NCBI GenBank assembly: GCA_014859265.1
Contig: JACUUN010000005.1
Location: 1-57,626, forward strand
Direction: 5' to 3'
Source of the DNA: Coriobacteriia bacterium
GTDB taxonomy: Bacteria; Actinomycetota; Coriobacteriia; Anaerosomatales; SLCP01
DNA length: 57,626 bases
The notes beneath the pieces were generated by a model. That model was not told the origin of the DNA. It did no database searches and worked only from the letters and a program-made list of their open reading frames with translations. Shown here piece by piece: positions 24,920 through 34,133 of this stretch. A program made the position numbers and the translations under genes. The first letter of the stretch is position 1. Each line of letters starts with the position of its first letter.

Positions 24920-25941
24920 GACACCCCCGGGTGCTTGCCGACGAGATCGAGCAGGGGCGCGAGACCGTCCATCAGCCCCTTGAAGCCGGGCAGATCGAGC
25001 GATTGCGGTCCGTCGCAGCGCGCCCGCTCGGGCTCCGGATGCACCTCGACCATGACGCCGTCAGCGCCCGCGATCACTGCCGCCTGGGCCATCGGCGCCA
25101 CAAGCTCACGTCTTCCGGTGGCATGTGAGGGGTCCACAACGATCGGCAGGTGTGTCAGCGACTTCAAGGCGGCGACCGCGGCAAGGTCGAGGGTGTTGCG
25201 TGTGTACGTCTCGAACGTGCGGATGCCCCGCTCACACAGGATGAGGTCCCTGTTGCCGCCCTTCAGAACGTACTCGGCGGCGGAGAGGAGCTCCTCGATG
25301 GTTGCCGAGAGGCCCCGCTTGAGAAGCACCGGCTTGCCCATCTTCCCCAACTCGTCGAGCATCATGAAATTCTGCATGTTGCGCGCGCCGACCTGCAGCA
25401 CGTCGGCCCACTCGGCCACGGTCGCCGCATCCCGGACGTCGAGCACTTCGGTGACCACGGGAAGCCCGAACTCATCTGCGGCCTCCCGCATCATGCGCAG
25501 CCCTTCGACACCAAGCCCCTGGAACGCGTACGGGCTCGTGCGCGGCTTGTACGCACCCCCGCGGAGCATCGCCGCGCCTGCGTCCTTCGCGACCTCGGCA
25601 ACCGCCCGCATCTGCTCGGGTGACTCCACCGAACACGGACCGGCAATTGTGGCAAACGCTCCTCCGCCGATCGACGACCCTTGCGGGAGGGTCACGACCG
25701 TGTCCTCGGGTTGGAACTCCCGGCTTACGAGTTTGTACGGCTTGAGGACTCTGACGACGTTCTCGACCCCGGGAAGGCCCTCGAGCTCGAGGTTGTAGAT
25801 GGTCTCCCGGTCTCCGATGACACCGATGATCGTCTTGACCTCGCCCTGGGACAGATGAGCCTGGGCACCGGCCTCCTCGAGGACCTCGACGACGTGATCG
25901 ATATCGCTCCGGGACGCATGGTCCCGCATCACTACAAGCAT
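24916..25941 (-). CDS. aroF: 3-deoxy-7-phosphoheptulonate synthase (type I beta)
   Basis: A 341-residue DAHP synthase, first step of the shikimate pathway. The N-terminal ferredoxin-like regulatory domain (about 1-70) precedes the barrel with IAGPCSVES, LRGGAYKPRTSPYAFQG, QVGARNMQNF, KRGLSATIEE and VVDPSHATGRR. This is the Thermotoga/Bacillus-like form with feedback control through the N-terminal domain. Confidence 0.96.
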   Translation of the reverse strand: MLVVMRDHASRSDIDHVVEVLEEAGAQAHLSQGEVKTIIGVIGDRETIYNLELEGLPGVENVVRVLKPYKLVSREFQPEDTVVTLPQGSSIGGGAFATIAGPCSVESPEQMRAVAEVAKDAGAAMLRGGAYKPRTSPYAFQGLGVEGLRMMREAADEFGLPVVTEVLDVRDAATVAEWADVLQVGARNMQNFMMLDELGKMGKPVLLKRGLSATIEELLSAAEYVLKGGNRDLILCERGIRTFETYTRNTLDLAAVAALKSLTHLPIVVDPSHATGRRELVAPMAQAAVIAGADGVMVEVHPEPERARCDGPQSLDLPGFKGLMDGLAPLLDLVGKHPGVS

Positions 25942-26004
25942 GGCTCTTCACTCCCTCGCCTCGATGCGTACCCGTTCACGCCTCCTTGGCACCAGGGGGT
26001 GACG

Positions 26005-27105
26005 CTAGACGCCACCGAGCCGTGCTACGACCGCTTCAAGAGCCGCGATCGTCGCCCGGGTGTCCTCGGGTGTCCCGACGCCAACCCGCAGAGCGGGAGC
26101 GGTGCCGAAGCCACGCACGATGACCCCCTCGCCGAGGAGTGCCTCGAACACTTCGACCGGCCGCTCGGTCCTCAAGTAGACGAAGTTCGTCTCGGACGGG
26201 ACGTATCCGATGCCAAGCCGGTCGAAGGCCGAATAGAGGTAGGTCTTCTGCTCCTGGTTCTCACGCTTGCGGCGCTCGACCTCAGCTTCGTCACCAAGGG
26301 AGTAGAAGGCACCGACCTGGGCTGGCGTGTTCACGTTGAAAGGCTCTCGGACCTTGTCGACAGCGTGCGCGAGCGGTGCGGGCAGTACGCCGTAGCCGAT
26401 ACGCAATCCGGCCAGCGAGTAGATCTTGGAGAACGTGCGGAGCACGGCCAGCGGACGATCGCCGTCGAACCAGTCGAGAGCGTCTGGGTAGCGGTCATCG
26501 GTGACGAACTCGAAGTACGCCTCGTCGACCACAACCATGACGTGGCCGGGAACCTCGGCCAGGAAGCGTTCGAACTTCTCGCGGTGGTAGATCGTACCGG
26601 TGGGGTTGTTCGGGTTGCAGAGGAATACGATGCGCGTCTTGTCGGTGATCGCTGCGAGCATGGCGGAGAGATCGTGTATCTCGTCTGCTGTGAGCGGCAC
26701 TTTGACGGCAATGGCGCCGAACATCTGTGTGACCATCGGGTAGACAACGAAGCTCGGCCAGGCGAACACGACCTCGTCTCCCGGACGCAGCAACACTTGT
26801 GCGATCAGACGTATGAGCTCGTTCGAGCCGTTGCCGATCACGAGGCTCTCGTCAGCCGCCCCCAGGTGCTGGCAGAGTGCACGTCTCAGAGCGCGGGCGG
26901 AGCCATCCGGGTAGCGATTAAGACGCGGAAGGACCGCCTCCATCGCCCTGAGCGCGGTCGGGAACGGGCCGCACGGGTGCTCGTTGCTGGAGAGCTTGAG
27001 GATGGTGTCGCGTCCAAAGCGTTCGCGTACCTCGCTGGCACGCAAGCCGGGGGCGTAGGGCACCATGGGATCGAGCTCTGCTCGTATGGCGGCTTCCCAA
27101 TCCAT
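26005..27105 (-). CDS. hisC: Histidinol-phosphate / aromatic aminotransferase
   Basis: A 366-residue fold-type I PLP enzyme. LSSNEHPCGP, NPNNPTGT, VVDEAYFEF and the PLP-lysine motif RTFSKIYSLAGLRIGYG match HisC. Placement directly before aroF-tyrA-aroA suggests it may also make tyrosine and phenylalanine by transamination, as dual-use HisC proteins do in other bacteria. The rest of the his operon is not in the window. Confidence 0.9.
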   Translation of the reverse strand: MDWEAAIRAELDPMVPYAPGLRASEVRERFGRDTILKLSSNEHPCGPFPTALRAMEAVLPRLNRYPDGSARALRRALCQHLGAADESLVIGNGSNELIRLIAQVLLRPGDEVVFAWPSFVVYPMVTQMFGAIAVKVPLTADEIHDLSAMLAAITDKTRIVFLCNPNNPTGTIYHREKFERFLAEVPGHVMVVVDEAYFEFVTDDRYPDALDWFDGDRPLAVLRTFSKIYSLAGLRIGYGVLPAPLAHAVDKVREPFNVNTPAQVGAFYSLGDEAEVERRKRENQEQKTYLYSAFDRLGIGYVPSETNFVYLRTERPVEVFEALLGEGVIVRGFGTAPALRVGVGTPEDTRATIAALEAVVARLGGV

Positions 27106-27192
27106 CTCGGCTCTCAGGCGCTCCTCACGATCCCGGTGCGGGTGTGCCGAGGATTGTCGCAGGTCGGACGCGCACGAGCAAGAGATGGCCGG

Positions 27193-27780
27193 TCATCCGT
27201 GGACACAGAACTCCTCCATCATCCCGTGACCGTCCGTCACCGTGACGTGGGCTGCGGCACCATTCCTTATATGGAACGCCCAGATGTCGCTCGTCGACAA
27301 GCCGAGTAGATGCACCAGCATCGCCCTGAAGACGCCGCCGTGGGTACAGACCGCATGTCGGCCACCCAACCCGACCAGCAAGTCTGCGAACTCGGCCGCC
27401 CGGGCCTCTATCGCGGCACGCGACTCGCCGTCTGGCGCTACCGGGGTCTCAACGGAACGGTAGTCGAAGGCGAGTCCAGCCTCCTCGATCTCGGGCCAGG
27501 TCAGCCCCTCGGCCTGACCGAAGTCGAGCTCGAGCAGACGCTCGTCCACCTTCAAGGGAACGGCGGCTGCACCGGCGGCCGACTCGGCGACCCGGTACGC
27601 GCGCTCGAGCGGGCTCGACCATACGGTCTGCGGCTCGAATACCGCGATTCGTGCCACGAGCAGATCGACCTGGCGTACCCCCCGTTCGGTGTAGGGCGTC
27701 TCGCCACGCCCGACGAGCCGACCGTCGAGGTTCGCCTCGGTCTCGGGATGGCGGACGATAAGCACCTCGGTGACGTTCAT
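27193..27780 (-). CDS. cobC: Alpha-ribazole-5-phosphate phosphatase-like histidine phosphatase
   Basis: A 195-residue histidine phosphatase with the catalytic motif LIVRHPETEAN at residues 7-17 (usually RHGET; here Gly is Pro) and the second histidine in VCTHGGVFRAML. Position next to cobS, cobT and cobU argues for the CobC role in cobalamin nucleotide-loop assembly. A phosphoglycerate-mutase-like role on another substrate cannot be excluded from motifs alone. Confidence 0.82.
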   Translation of the reverse strand: MNVTEVLIVRHPETEANLDGRLVGRGETPYTERGVRQVDLLVARIAVFEPQTVWSSPLERAYRVAESAAGAAAVPLKVDERLLELDFGQAEGLTWPEIEEAGLAFDYRSVETPVAPDGESRAAIEARAAEFADLLVGLGGRHAVCTHGGVFRAMLVHLLGLSTSDIWAFHIRNGAAAHVTVTDGHGMMEEFCVHG

Positions 27781-27784
27781 GCCC

Positions 27785-28573
27785 CTACCATACCAGGGCG
27801 AACAGAACGAGGGCCGTGGTCTCGGTCAGCAGCACGCTTGCGCCGAGCACGTCTCCCGTGATGCCCCCGAAGCGTGACGCGAGGACATGCGGGGTGCCGA
27901 GCGCGGCAACCACGGACACAACCACACCCACAGGCACCCCGGATCCTGCAACCGATGCCGTGACGGCTATTCCCACCAGAACTGCTGTGGCGAAGCTGGC
28001 CGAGGCAGCCCTGGGCCAGCCGGCCACTGCCACCCCGAGCCCGGTCTGTCTGGCAGGCCTTCCGAGCCACGAACCGAACACCGCAGCGAAGCGGCCGAGG
28101 ATCGGGGCGATGACCAGTGCTGCGAGTGCGCTCTGCCCGATGAGCACCGAAACGGCGGTCACCTGAATGATTGCCACCAGGACGAGGGCGGATGCGCCGA
28201 AGACCCCGATGTGAGGGTCACTCATGATCTCGAGACGACGCGCTGGCTCGTAGGCTCCCCAGTACGCGTCGGCAACGTCCGCAAGCGCATCCCAGTGAAG
28301 CATGCGGGTGAGCAGCGCCCAGCCCGTGACCAACAGAGCAGCAAGGAGCAGCGTGTGCGACGCGCCCGCGATCCTGAAGGGAACGCCTAGGACCACCGGA
28401 CCGTACAGGAGCGCGAAACCGAACGCGCCGAGCAGCAGGCCGGCCGTTGGGAAGTAGCCCGCAACGTCGGGCCGCTCATCTTCGGGCCACGTGACTCGCA
28501 GTGGAAGCACGGTGAGTAGCGTGATCGCAAGCCCGAGATCCCTGAGGGGGCGCGATGTCGCCGGAGCCCTCAT
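27785..28573 (-). CDS. cobS: Adenosylcobinamide-GDP ribazoletransferase
   Basis: A 262-residue integral membrane enzyme joining adenosylcobinamide-GDP and alpha-ribazole (phosphate). LTVLPLR, HWDALADVADAYWG, MSDPHIGVFG and RFGGITGDVLGA are the CobS signatures, spread over several hydrophobic segments. It overlaps cobT by four bases. Confidence 0.96.
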   Translation of the reverse strand: MRAPATSRPLRDLGLAITLLTVLPLRVTWPEDERPDVAGYFPTAGLLLGAFGFALLYGPVVLGVPFRIAGASHTLLLAALLVTGWALLTRMLHWDALADVADAYWGAYEPARRLEIMSDPHIGVFGASALVLVAIIQVTAVSVLIGQSALAALVIAPILGRFAAVFGSWLGRPARQTGLGVAVAGWPRAASASFATAVLVGIAVTASVAGSGVPVGVVVSVVAALGTPHVLASRFGGITGDVLGASVLLTETTALVLFALVW

Positions 28574-29640
28574 GTAGCATCCGAGCCGCTTACACCGGCC
28601 TCATCGAACGTGGCCATCCCAGAGAGCATCCGGCACGCAGCGTCTACGAGCGCCATCGCGAGAGCCGCCCCTGTCCCCTCCCCGAGCCTCAGGTCGAGGT
28701 CGAGGACCGGACGCATGCCGAGGTGCTCGAGCTGGATGCTATGACCCGGCTCCAGTGAGCGATGCGACGCAAGCAGGTAGTCGCGGCATGCCGGACAGAG
28801 AGCAACCGCCGCGAGAGCGGCGGCGCCGGAGATGAAGCCGTCGACCAGCACGCACGCCCTCAGAGCCGCACCGCCGATCATCACGCCTGCAAGTCCGGCA
28901 ATCTCGGCCCCCCCTACCGAAGCGAGTATCCCGAGCGCGTCTGTTCCGGGCGCCACGTTGCGCGCGAGGGCATCCCGCACGACCGTCGTTTTGTGCGCTA
29001 CCCCCGCTTCGTCGAGTCCGGTTCCTGGACCCACTACTCGCTCCGGAGACACGCCCGTGTATGCCGCTGTGAGAGCTGCCGCCGCAGTGGTGTTCCCGAT
29101 GCCCATCTCTCCTGTGCCGAGCAGTGTCACACCGTCGCTGACAGCTGCTGACGCTGCCTCTGCACCCGAAAGTACTGCCTCGACGGCCTGCACGGTGCTC
29201 AGCGCAGGGCCATGCCGCATGTTCTCCGTGCCCTCGGCGACCTTGATCTGGTATACCCCTCCGAGTCCGCTGGTGTCCCCCGCCACTCCAACGTCGTAGA
29301 GGCGCAGCTCGGCATCCACAGAGCGGGCAATCTGATTGATGGCGGCACCGCCGGTCGCGAAGTTGGCGACCATCTGCAACGTAACGGACTGGGGATACGA
29401 CGACACGCCCTCGACGGCAACACCATGGTCACCCGCCATGAGCAGGATGGCTTTTCGCTCGACAGACGGGTGCTCTGTCCCCTGGATGCGGGCGACGGCC
29501 GCCGCTATCTCTTCGAGCCTGCCGAGGCTGCGGCGCGGCTTTGTAAGCGAGTCCAACCGTACCCACGCGCGCTCTTCAGCAGACATATCGGCAGGCTGAA
29601 CTGTGTCGATCAGATGCATAAGTCGCTCGGTAGCGCTCAT
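28570..29640 (-). CDS. cobT: Nicotinate-nucleotide--dimethylbenzimidazole phosphoribosyltransferase
   Basis: A 356-residue CobT that activates the lower ligand base of cobalamin. The motifs LTKPRRSLGRLEE, AGDHGVAVEGVSSYPQ, GEMGIGNTTAAAAL and GGAEIAGLAGVMIG are clear. The track ORF begins 60 residues upstream, inside cobU; I use the ATG at 29640, 14 bases after the cobU stop. The ribosome site is weak, and an ATG seven codons downstream is an alternative. Confidence 0.95.
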   Translation of the reverse strand: MSATERLMHLIDTVQPADMSAEERAWVRLDSLTKPRRSLGRLEEIAAAVARIQGTEHPSVERKAILLMAGDHGVAVEGVSSYPQSVTLQMVANFATGGAAINQIARSVDAELRLYDVGVAGDTSGLGGVYQIKVAEGTENMRHGPALSTVQAVEAVLSGAEAASAAVSDGVTLLGTGEMGIGNTTAAAALTAAYTGVSPERVVGPGTGLDEAGVAHKTTVVRDALARNVAPGTDALGILASVGGAEIAGLAGVMIGGAALRACVLVDGFISGAAALAAVALCPACRDYLLASHRSLEPGHSIQLEHLGMRPVLDLDLRLGEGTGAALAMALVDAACRMLSGMATFDEAGVSGSDAT

Positions 29641-29654
29641 GTGCCGGTACCGTT

Positions 29655-30242
29655 TCAGTCCGAGGGCCAGGACACGTCCCGGGGCAGAGCCCCGAGATCG
29701 AGCACGCGACCGTTCACGGCGAGGTACGCCGCATCGGCGATGGTGACGAACACCGTATTCGCGCGTCCCAGAGCGTCCCGGAAGACCCGCCCGCTGGCGT
29801 ACGCGGGAACGACTCCCCAACCTGTCTCGTTCGTGACGACGATGGTGTCACCAGAACGGCGCGAGACCCATGCGACGAACTCCGCAAGAGCCCCGTCGAG
29901 CGCGGACTCGAGCTCAGTCTCATATGTATCGGTGTCAAGGTCGCCGGTGGCCTCCCCCATCATGAGCGCGGCGAGCGTTCCGAGGCACTCTACCACAAGC
30001 ACAGCCTCGTCCGGGACGGACTTTCTCCACGAGCGCGAGTCCCCGGCCTCAAGCGCGCGGAACTCAGTCGGACGCTCCGTCCTGTGGCGCTCGATACGAG
30101 CGGCGAACTCGGCGTCGCCTTGCGCAACACCGAACACCGCCACAACGACCTCTACACCCCTTCCGGCTCTTGCATGCGCAAGGCGCTGCGCAGCTGCCGA
30201 CTTCCCGCTGCGGGCTGCACCGGTAATGACGACAAGCGCCAT
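29655..30242 (-). CDS. cobU: Adenosylcobinamide kinase / guanylyltransferase
   Basis: A 195-residue bifunctional enzyme that phosphorylates and guanylylates adenosylcobinamide. The P-loop GAARSGKSAAA is at residues 7-17, RIERHRTERP holds the guanylylated-histidine region, and VVTNETGWGVVPAY is the family's third motif. It is first of the four cob genes; its ATG overlaps the rluB stop by one base. Confidence 0.95.
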   Translation of the reverse strand: MALVVITGAARSGKSAAAQRLAHARAGRGVEVVVAVFGVAQGDAEFAARIERHRTERPTEFRALEAGDSRSWRKSVPDEAVLVVECLGTLAALMMGEATGDLDTDTYETELESALDGALAEFVAWVSRRSGDTIVVTNETGWGVVPAYASGRVFRDALGRANTVFVTIADAAYLAVNGRVLDLGALPRDVSWPSD

Positions 30243-31018
30243 CAGCGCCCTCCTTCCGTCGTGCGCTTGAGTGCTGAGACCTCTTCTGGGCCAAGGTGCC
30301 GGTGCTCGCCCGGGGCTAGGTCGCCGAGGACCAGCGGGCCGAACGACGTCCGGTGTAGCGAGATGACGGGATGACCGACCGCGGCGAACATGCGTCGGAC
30401 CTGTCGTTTGCGGCCTTCACGTATCGCGATCTCCATCTCCGCCGACGGACCTGCTTCGACCATCCGCACCCGGGCAGGCGCCGTCACGCCGTCTTCGAGC
30501 TCCACCCCCGATGAAAGCGCGGCGAGTGTCTCCCGGGCCGGTCTGCCTTCGACCGAAACGCGGTAGGTCTTCTCGACGTGGAAGCGCGGATGAAGAAGCT
30601 TATGTGCGAGGTCACCGTCGGTCGTGAAGAGAAGAAGGCCCGTCGTCTCCCGGTCCAGCCGGCCCACCGGGAAGAGCCCTGCCGGGTCGCGGGGAACCAG
30701 ATCGGCGACGGTGGGACGGCCCTGGGGATCGCTCATGGTCGTCACGTAGCCGGCCGGCTTGTTGAGCACGAGATACGTCGGCGCCGATGCGAGCGTGACG
30801 ACCCGGCCATCGACTTCCACGGTATCCGTGAGCGGGTCGACGCGTGCACCGAGCTCGGAGACGACGACACCGTTGACGCGGACCCGCCCGGCAGTCATGA
30901 GGTCCTCGCTGCCACGGCGCGAGGCAACACCCGCGCGTGCCAGGAACCGCTGGAGCCTCATCGGGACGATACGCTCGTGGACGCCTGGCGGCCCGTCTGT
31001 GGCTTCGTGGGTGTTCAC
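30242..31018 (-). CDS. rluB: RsuA/RluB-family pseudouridine synthase
   Basis: A 258-residue protein with an N-terminal S4 RNA-binding domain (MRLQRFLARAGVASRR) and the catalytic motif VGRLDRETTGLLL with the active-site Asp. Position after scpA-scpB fits the 23S rRNA enzyme RluB. The GTG at 31018 lies two bases after the scpB stop; the ATG at 30961 (MRLQRF) is an alternative that matches the usual family N-terminus. Neither has a strong ribosome site. Confidence 0.9.
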   Translation of the reverse strand: MNTHEATDGPPGVHERIVPMRLQRFLARAGVASRRGSEDLMTAGRVRVNGVVVSELGARVDPLTDTVEVDGRVVTLASAPTYLVLNKPAGYVTTMSDPQGRPTVADLVPRDPAGLFPVGRLDRETTGLLLFTTDGDLAHKLLHPRFHVEKTYRVSVEGRPARETLAALSSGVELEDGVTAPARVRMVEAGPSAEMEIAIREGRKRQVRRMFAAVGHPVISLHRTSFGPLVLGDLAPGEHRHLGPEEVSALKRTTEGGR

Positions 31019-31020
31019 GG

Positions 31021-31656
31021 CTAGTCGATCTCTGCGACGTCGTTCTCGTCGGGTCCGAGATCCTCTTCAGCACCGAATCCGATGCCCCCCGACGGACCGC
31101 CAAGCCGGTCCCGGATCGCCGCTTCGGTCCGCGGATCGGGAGCGAACTCCTCGAGCGGGGGCAGCTCCTCGAGGCTCTTGAGCCCAAACTTCTCGAGGAA
31201 CGCCTTCGTGGTCGTGTAGATAATCGCGTTACCGGCCTCACGGTCCCGGCCGGCCTCTCTGACGAGGCCCTTCTCGATGAGCGATGAAATCACGGCCTCA
31301 CTATTCACGCCCCTTACCGCGTTCACGCCTGCCCGGGTGACCGGCTGGTGATATGCGATCACAGCCAGAGCCTCGAGGGCGGCCTGGGACAGGCGACGTG
31401 TGTCCCAGGAAAGCACGAACTGCTCGATTGCGTCGTGATACGCCGGATGCGTGTACAGGCGCCACCCACCAGCCGCCTCCCGGAGCTGGAAGCCACGTTC
31501 GGCTTCTCGGTACTCCTCGGCTAGGCTGGTGAGGGTCTCGGTGACTGCTGAGACATTGGCGTCGAGTATCTTGGCTACGCGCGCCGCCGAGACCGGCTCG
31601 TCGGAGACGAACAACAGTGCCTCAATCGCGCCGCGGAGCATCACATCCCCCTGCAT
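31021..31656 (-). CDS. scpB: Segregation and condensation protein B
   Basis: A 211-residue SMC accessory subunit with two winged-helix domains; LRGAIEALLFVSDEP, LSQAALEALAVIAYHQPVTR and IRGVNSE-like GVNSEAVI are ScpB motifs. The track start at 31761 lies inside scpA; the ATG at 31656, one base after the scpA stop, has GAGGG upstream. It works with ScpA in chromosome condensation. The C-terminal tail is acidic. Confidence 0.94.
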   Translation of the reverse strand: MQGDVMLRGAIEALLFVSDEPVSAARVAKILDANVSAVTETLTSLAEEYREAERGFQLREAAGGWRLYTHPAYHDAIEQFVLSWDTRRLSQAALEALAVIAYHQPVTRAGVNAVRGVNSEAVISSLIEKGLVREAGRDREAGNAIIYTTTKAFLEKFGLKSLEELPPLEEFAPDPRTEAAIRDRLGGPSGGIGFGAEEDLGPDENDVAEID

Positions 31657-31657
31657 G

Positions 31658-32407
31658 TCACGAACCCTCCTGAACGTCGGTGGCGATAACCACGATGTCA
31701 TCGAACAGCTCGTCCTGTCGGAGTTCGACACGACCGCGCTTGTACAGCTCGAGTATGGCAAGGAACGTCACCACGAGGACCTCGGGCGACGGGTCCATGC
31801 CGAGAAGCTCGCTGAAGCACACCTTCCCCGAGCGGGCAAGAGCGCGCGACACGCTCTCGGTGTGCAGCTCGAGGCTGATAGGTGCGGCGGCAACGTGTTC
31901 CGCCTGCAGCAGGAAGACCTCGCGCCGGTGCACGAGATCAGCGCAGATGACCGCGAGCCCGCGAAGGGTCAGACCCTCCAGGTAGTCGGGCATCAGGCCG
32001 ACGAACGGGACCTCCAGACCGGCCTGGCGTGGATGCATGTGTGATACCGACTCCATGCGGGCAGCGAGCTCGGCTGCAACGTTCTTGAACTGCTTGTAGA
32101 CCAGGAGGCGGGCGAGCAGCAGCTCCCGTGCCTCCTCGGGTGAGAGGTCATCGATATCCTCACCGATGTACTGCTCTTCTGTGGGCAGCAGGCTCGCCGC
32201 TTTGATCTCGAGCAGGGTCGCCGCAACAAGGAGGAAGTCGCTCGCCACATCGAGATCCAGCTCGTGCATGCGCTCGACGTATTCGAGGTACTGGTCAGTG
32301 ACCTCGGTGATCGAGATCGCACTGACGTCGACCTTCTGACGCGCGACGAGATGGAGCAGCAAGTCGAACGGCCCCTCGAATGAATCGATCTTGACCCGGT
32401 ATCCCAC
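31658..32407 (-). CDS. scpA: Segregation and condensation protein A
   Basis: A 249-residue kleisin that bridges SMC heads. The N-terminal FEGPFDLLLHLVARQKVDVSAISITEVTDQYLEY is diagnostic, as is the C-terminal winged helix (VVTFLAILELYKRGRVELRQDELFDDI). It lies 12 bases after trpS and precedes scpB. Confidence 0.96.
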   Translation of the reverse strand: MGYRVKIDSFEGPFDLLLHLVARQKVDVSAISITEVTDQYLEYVERMHELDLDVASDFLLVAATLLEIKAASLLPTEEQYIGEDIDDLSPEEARELLLARLLVYKQFKNVAAELAARMESVSHMHPRQAGLEVPFVGLMPDYLEGLTLRGLAVICADLVHRREVFLLQAEHVAAAPISLELHTESVSRALARSGKVCFSELLGMDPSPEVLVVTFLAILELYKRGRVELRQDELFDDIVVIATDVQEGS

Positions 32408-32419
32408 CGGGAACGCCCC

Positions 32420-33421
32420 CTACCGGTCCCCGTCGATGCGCACGAGGCGCCTGCACGTCTCAACGACCCCGGCGGTCACGGGCCGCGCCTTGGCAGCACC
32501 CGCCTCAAGGACCTCCCACGCGAACCCGGGCCGAGCAGCCAGCTTCTCGCGACGGGCCCGGAACTCGGAGAGGTAGGCCACCAGGTCCTCGGCCATCTTC
32601 TTCTTGTGGGCGACACAACCGCACTCGGCAGTGCGACAGCACCGGTCCCACTGCTCGATGTCGGACGCGTCGGGAGTCACGAGCTTGTGGATCTGGTGAA
32701 GCGGGCAGATGTCCGGGTCGCCGGAGTCGGTCTTGAGTTTGCGGGCGGGATCGGTGATCATACCCCGCACCTTGGCAGCGATCTCATCAGGGGTGTCCGA
32801 GATGAAGATGGCGTTTCCGTACGACTTGCTCATCTTGCGGCCATCGGTACCGGGCACCCGGGCACCCTGCTTCGCGATGAGCGCGGCCGGCTCGATCAGG
32901 TACTCGCCGTAGGTGTTGCTGAAGCGGCGCACGACCTCGCGCGTGAGCTCGAGGTGGGGCAGTTGGTCCTCGCCCACCGGCACCACGTCGGCGAGCACGA
33001 TCGTGATGTCGGCGGCCTGAAGGAGCGGGTACATGAAGAACCCGAGGTTGCCGAGGTCCTTATCGGTTACCTGCTCGCGCTGCTCCTTGTAGGAGGGCAC
33101 GCGCTCGAGCCACGACATCGGGGTCACCATCGAGAAGTAGAGAGTGAGCTCCGCAACCTCAGGAACGTCGGACTGACGGTAGATGGTGCAGCGCTCGGGA
33201 TCGAGTCCCGCAGCGCACCAGTCGAGCACCATCTCCTCGGTGAACTCGCGCACGCGGGTCGTGTCCGCCCAGTCACTGGTGAGCGCGTGCCAGTCCGCGA
33301 TGAAGTAGAAGGCGTCGTACTCGTCCTGCATGGCCAGCATGTTCTGGAGATTGCCGAACCAGTGCCCGAGGTGAAGCTTGCCGGTCGGTCGGTAGCCGGT
33401 AAGCGCGCGCTTACGTGTCAT
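32420..33421 (-). CDS. trpS: Tryptophanyl-tRNA synthetase with a probable metal-cluster site
   Basis: A 333-residue class I synthetase with the HxGH variant KLHLGH at 15-20 and GRKMSKS at 194-200. Near the C-terminus C239, C262, C269 and H272 have the spacing C-x22-C-x6-C-x2-H. The Thermotoga maritima TrpRS uses C-x22-C-x6-C-x2-C to hold a [4Fe-4S] cluster, so this looks like the same site with the last Cys replaced by His. An additional C261 and C267 lie nearby. The ATG at 33421 has GAGGAG upstream; the track adds 68 spurious residues. Confidence 0.94.
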   Translation of the reverse strand: MTRKRALTGYRPTGKLHLGHWFGNLQNMLAMQDEYDAFYFIADWHALTSDWADTTRVREFTEEMVLDWCAAGLDPERCTIYRQSDVPEVAELTLYFSMVTPMSWLERVPSYKEQREQVTDKDLGNLGFFMYPLLQAADITIVLADVVPVGEDQLPHLELTREVVRRFSNTYGEYLIEPAALIAKQGARVPGTDGRKMSKSYGNAIFISDTPDEIAAKVRGMITDPARKLKTDSGDPDICPLHQIHKLVTPDASDIEQWDRCCRTAECGCVAHKKKMAEDLVAYLSEFRARREKLAARPGFAWEVLEAGAAKARPVTAGVVETCRRLVRIDGDR

Positions 33422-33491
33422 ACGGCGAGGACTCCTCGAACGTGGAAACCAATGTGGCGGAAACGGTTCGTATGATACCGCACCCGCTCGC

Positions 33492-34121
33492 TCACAACCC
33501 TGTGAACAGCCCGAGCAACGGGTAAACGGTGAAACCGAAGTACCAACCGAGCGGGTTGATGCCGAGATAGGAGGGTAGCAGCCAGAGTGCGGCAATGATG
33601 ATGAGGAATCCATACCGCTCCACACCGTGGTACGCCTTGAGCGCCCGGTCGGATAGGAACAGCGGCAACACCCGCGAGCCGTCGAGAGGTGGCAGCGGAA
33701 TCAGGTTGAAGAACATCAAGACAAGGTTCATGAGAGCGAAGAAGAAAAGTGTCTGGCCGATCAAGCCCGCGCTACCCACGACCCTGAAGACCAATCCCGA
33801 GAACGCAGCGAGCACCAGGTTCGAAGCCGGTCCTGCGATGCCGGTGAGGAACATCCCGCGGCGGTAGTCTTTGAACCGGTACGGGTTGATGGGCACCGGC
33901 TTTGCATAGCCGAAGCCGAATCCCAGGATGGCGACCATCAACAGGGGGAGCAAGATGGTGCCCCACGGGTCGATGTGGCGCACCGGGTTCAGGCTCAGTC
34001 GACCCCGCTCCTTAGCGGTGTTGTCTCCCAGCAGATAGGCGGCCCAGCCGTGGGAAACTTCATGGATGACGATTGCCGGCACGAGAAGACCGAATCGCCA
34101 TGCGATCTCGACGAGATCCAC
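33492..34121 (-). CDS. Site-2 protease family membrane metalloprotease
   Basis: A 209-residue polytopic protein with the zinc motif HEVSH at about 20-24 and NLIPLPPLDGSR near 140, which supplies the third ligand (Asp). This short form without PDZ domain is the common non-RseP site-2 protease in Gram-positive and anaerobic bacteria. Its substrate is unknown. The GTG at 34121 has GGAG ten bases upstream and lies 12 bases after the cca stop. Confidence 0.92.
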   Translation of the reverse strand: MDLVEIAWRFGLLVPAIVIHEVSHGWAAYLLGDNTAKERGRLSLNPVRHIDPWGTILLPLLMVAILGFGFGYAKPVPINPYRFKDYRRGMFLTGIAGPASNLVLAAFSGLVFRVVGSAGLIGQTLFFFALMNLVLMFFNLIPLPPLDGSRVLPLFLSDRALKAYHGVERYGFLIIIAALWLLPSYLGINPLGWYFGFTVYPLLGLFTGL

Positions 34122-34133
34122 GTGTGCGTTCTC

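Noticed and set aside
25681-27309. 542-residue plus-strand ORF
   Set aside because: It is the antisense shadow of aroF and hisC, which have complete family motifs; long antisense frames are expected in GC-rich DNA.
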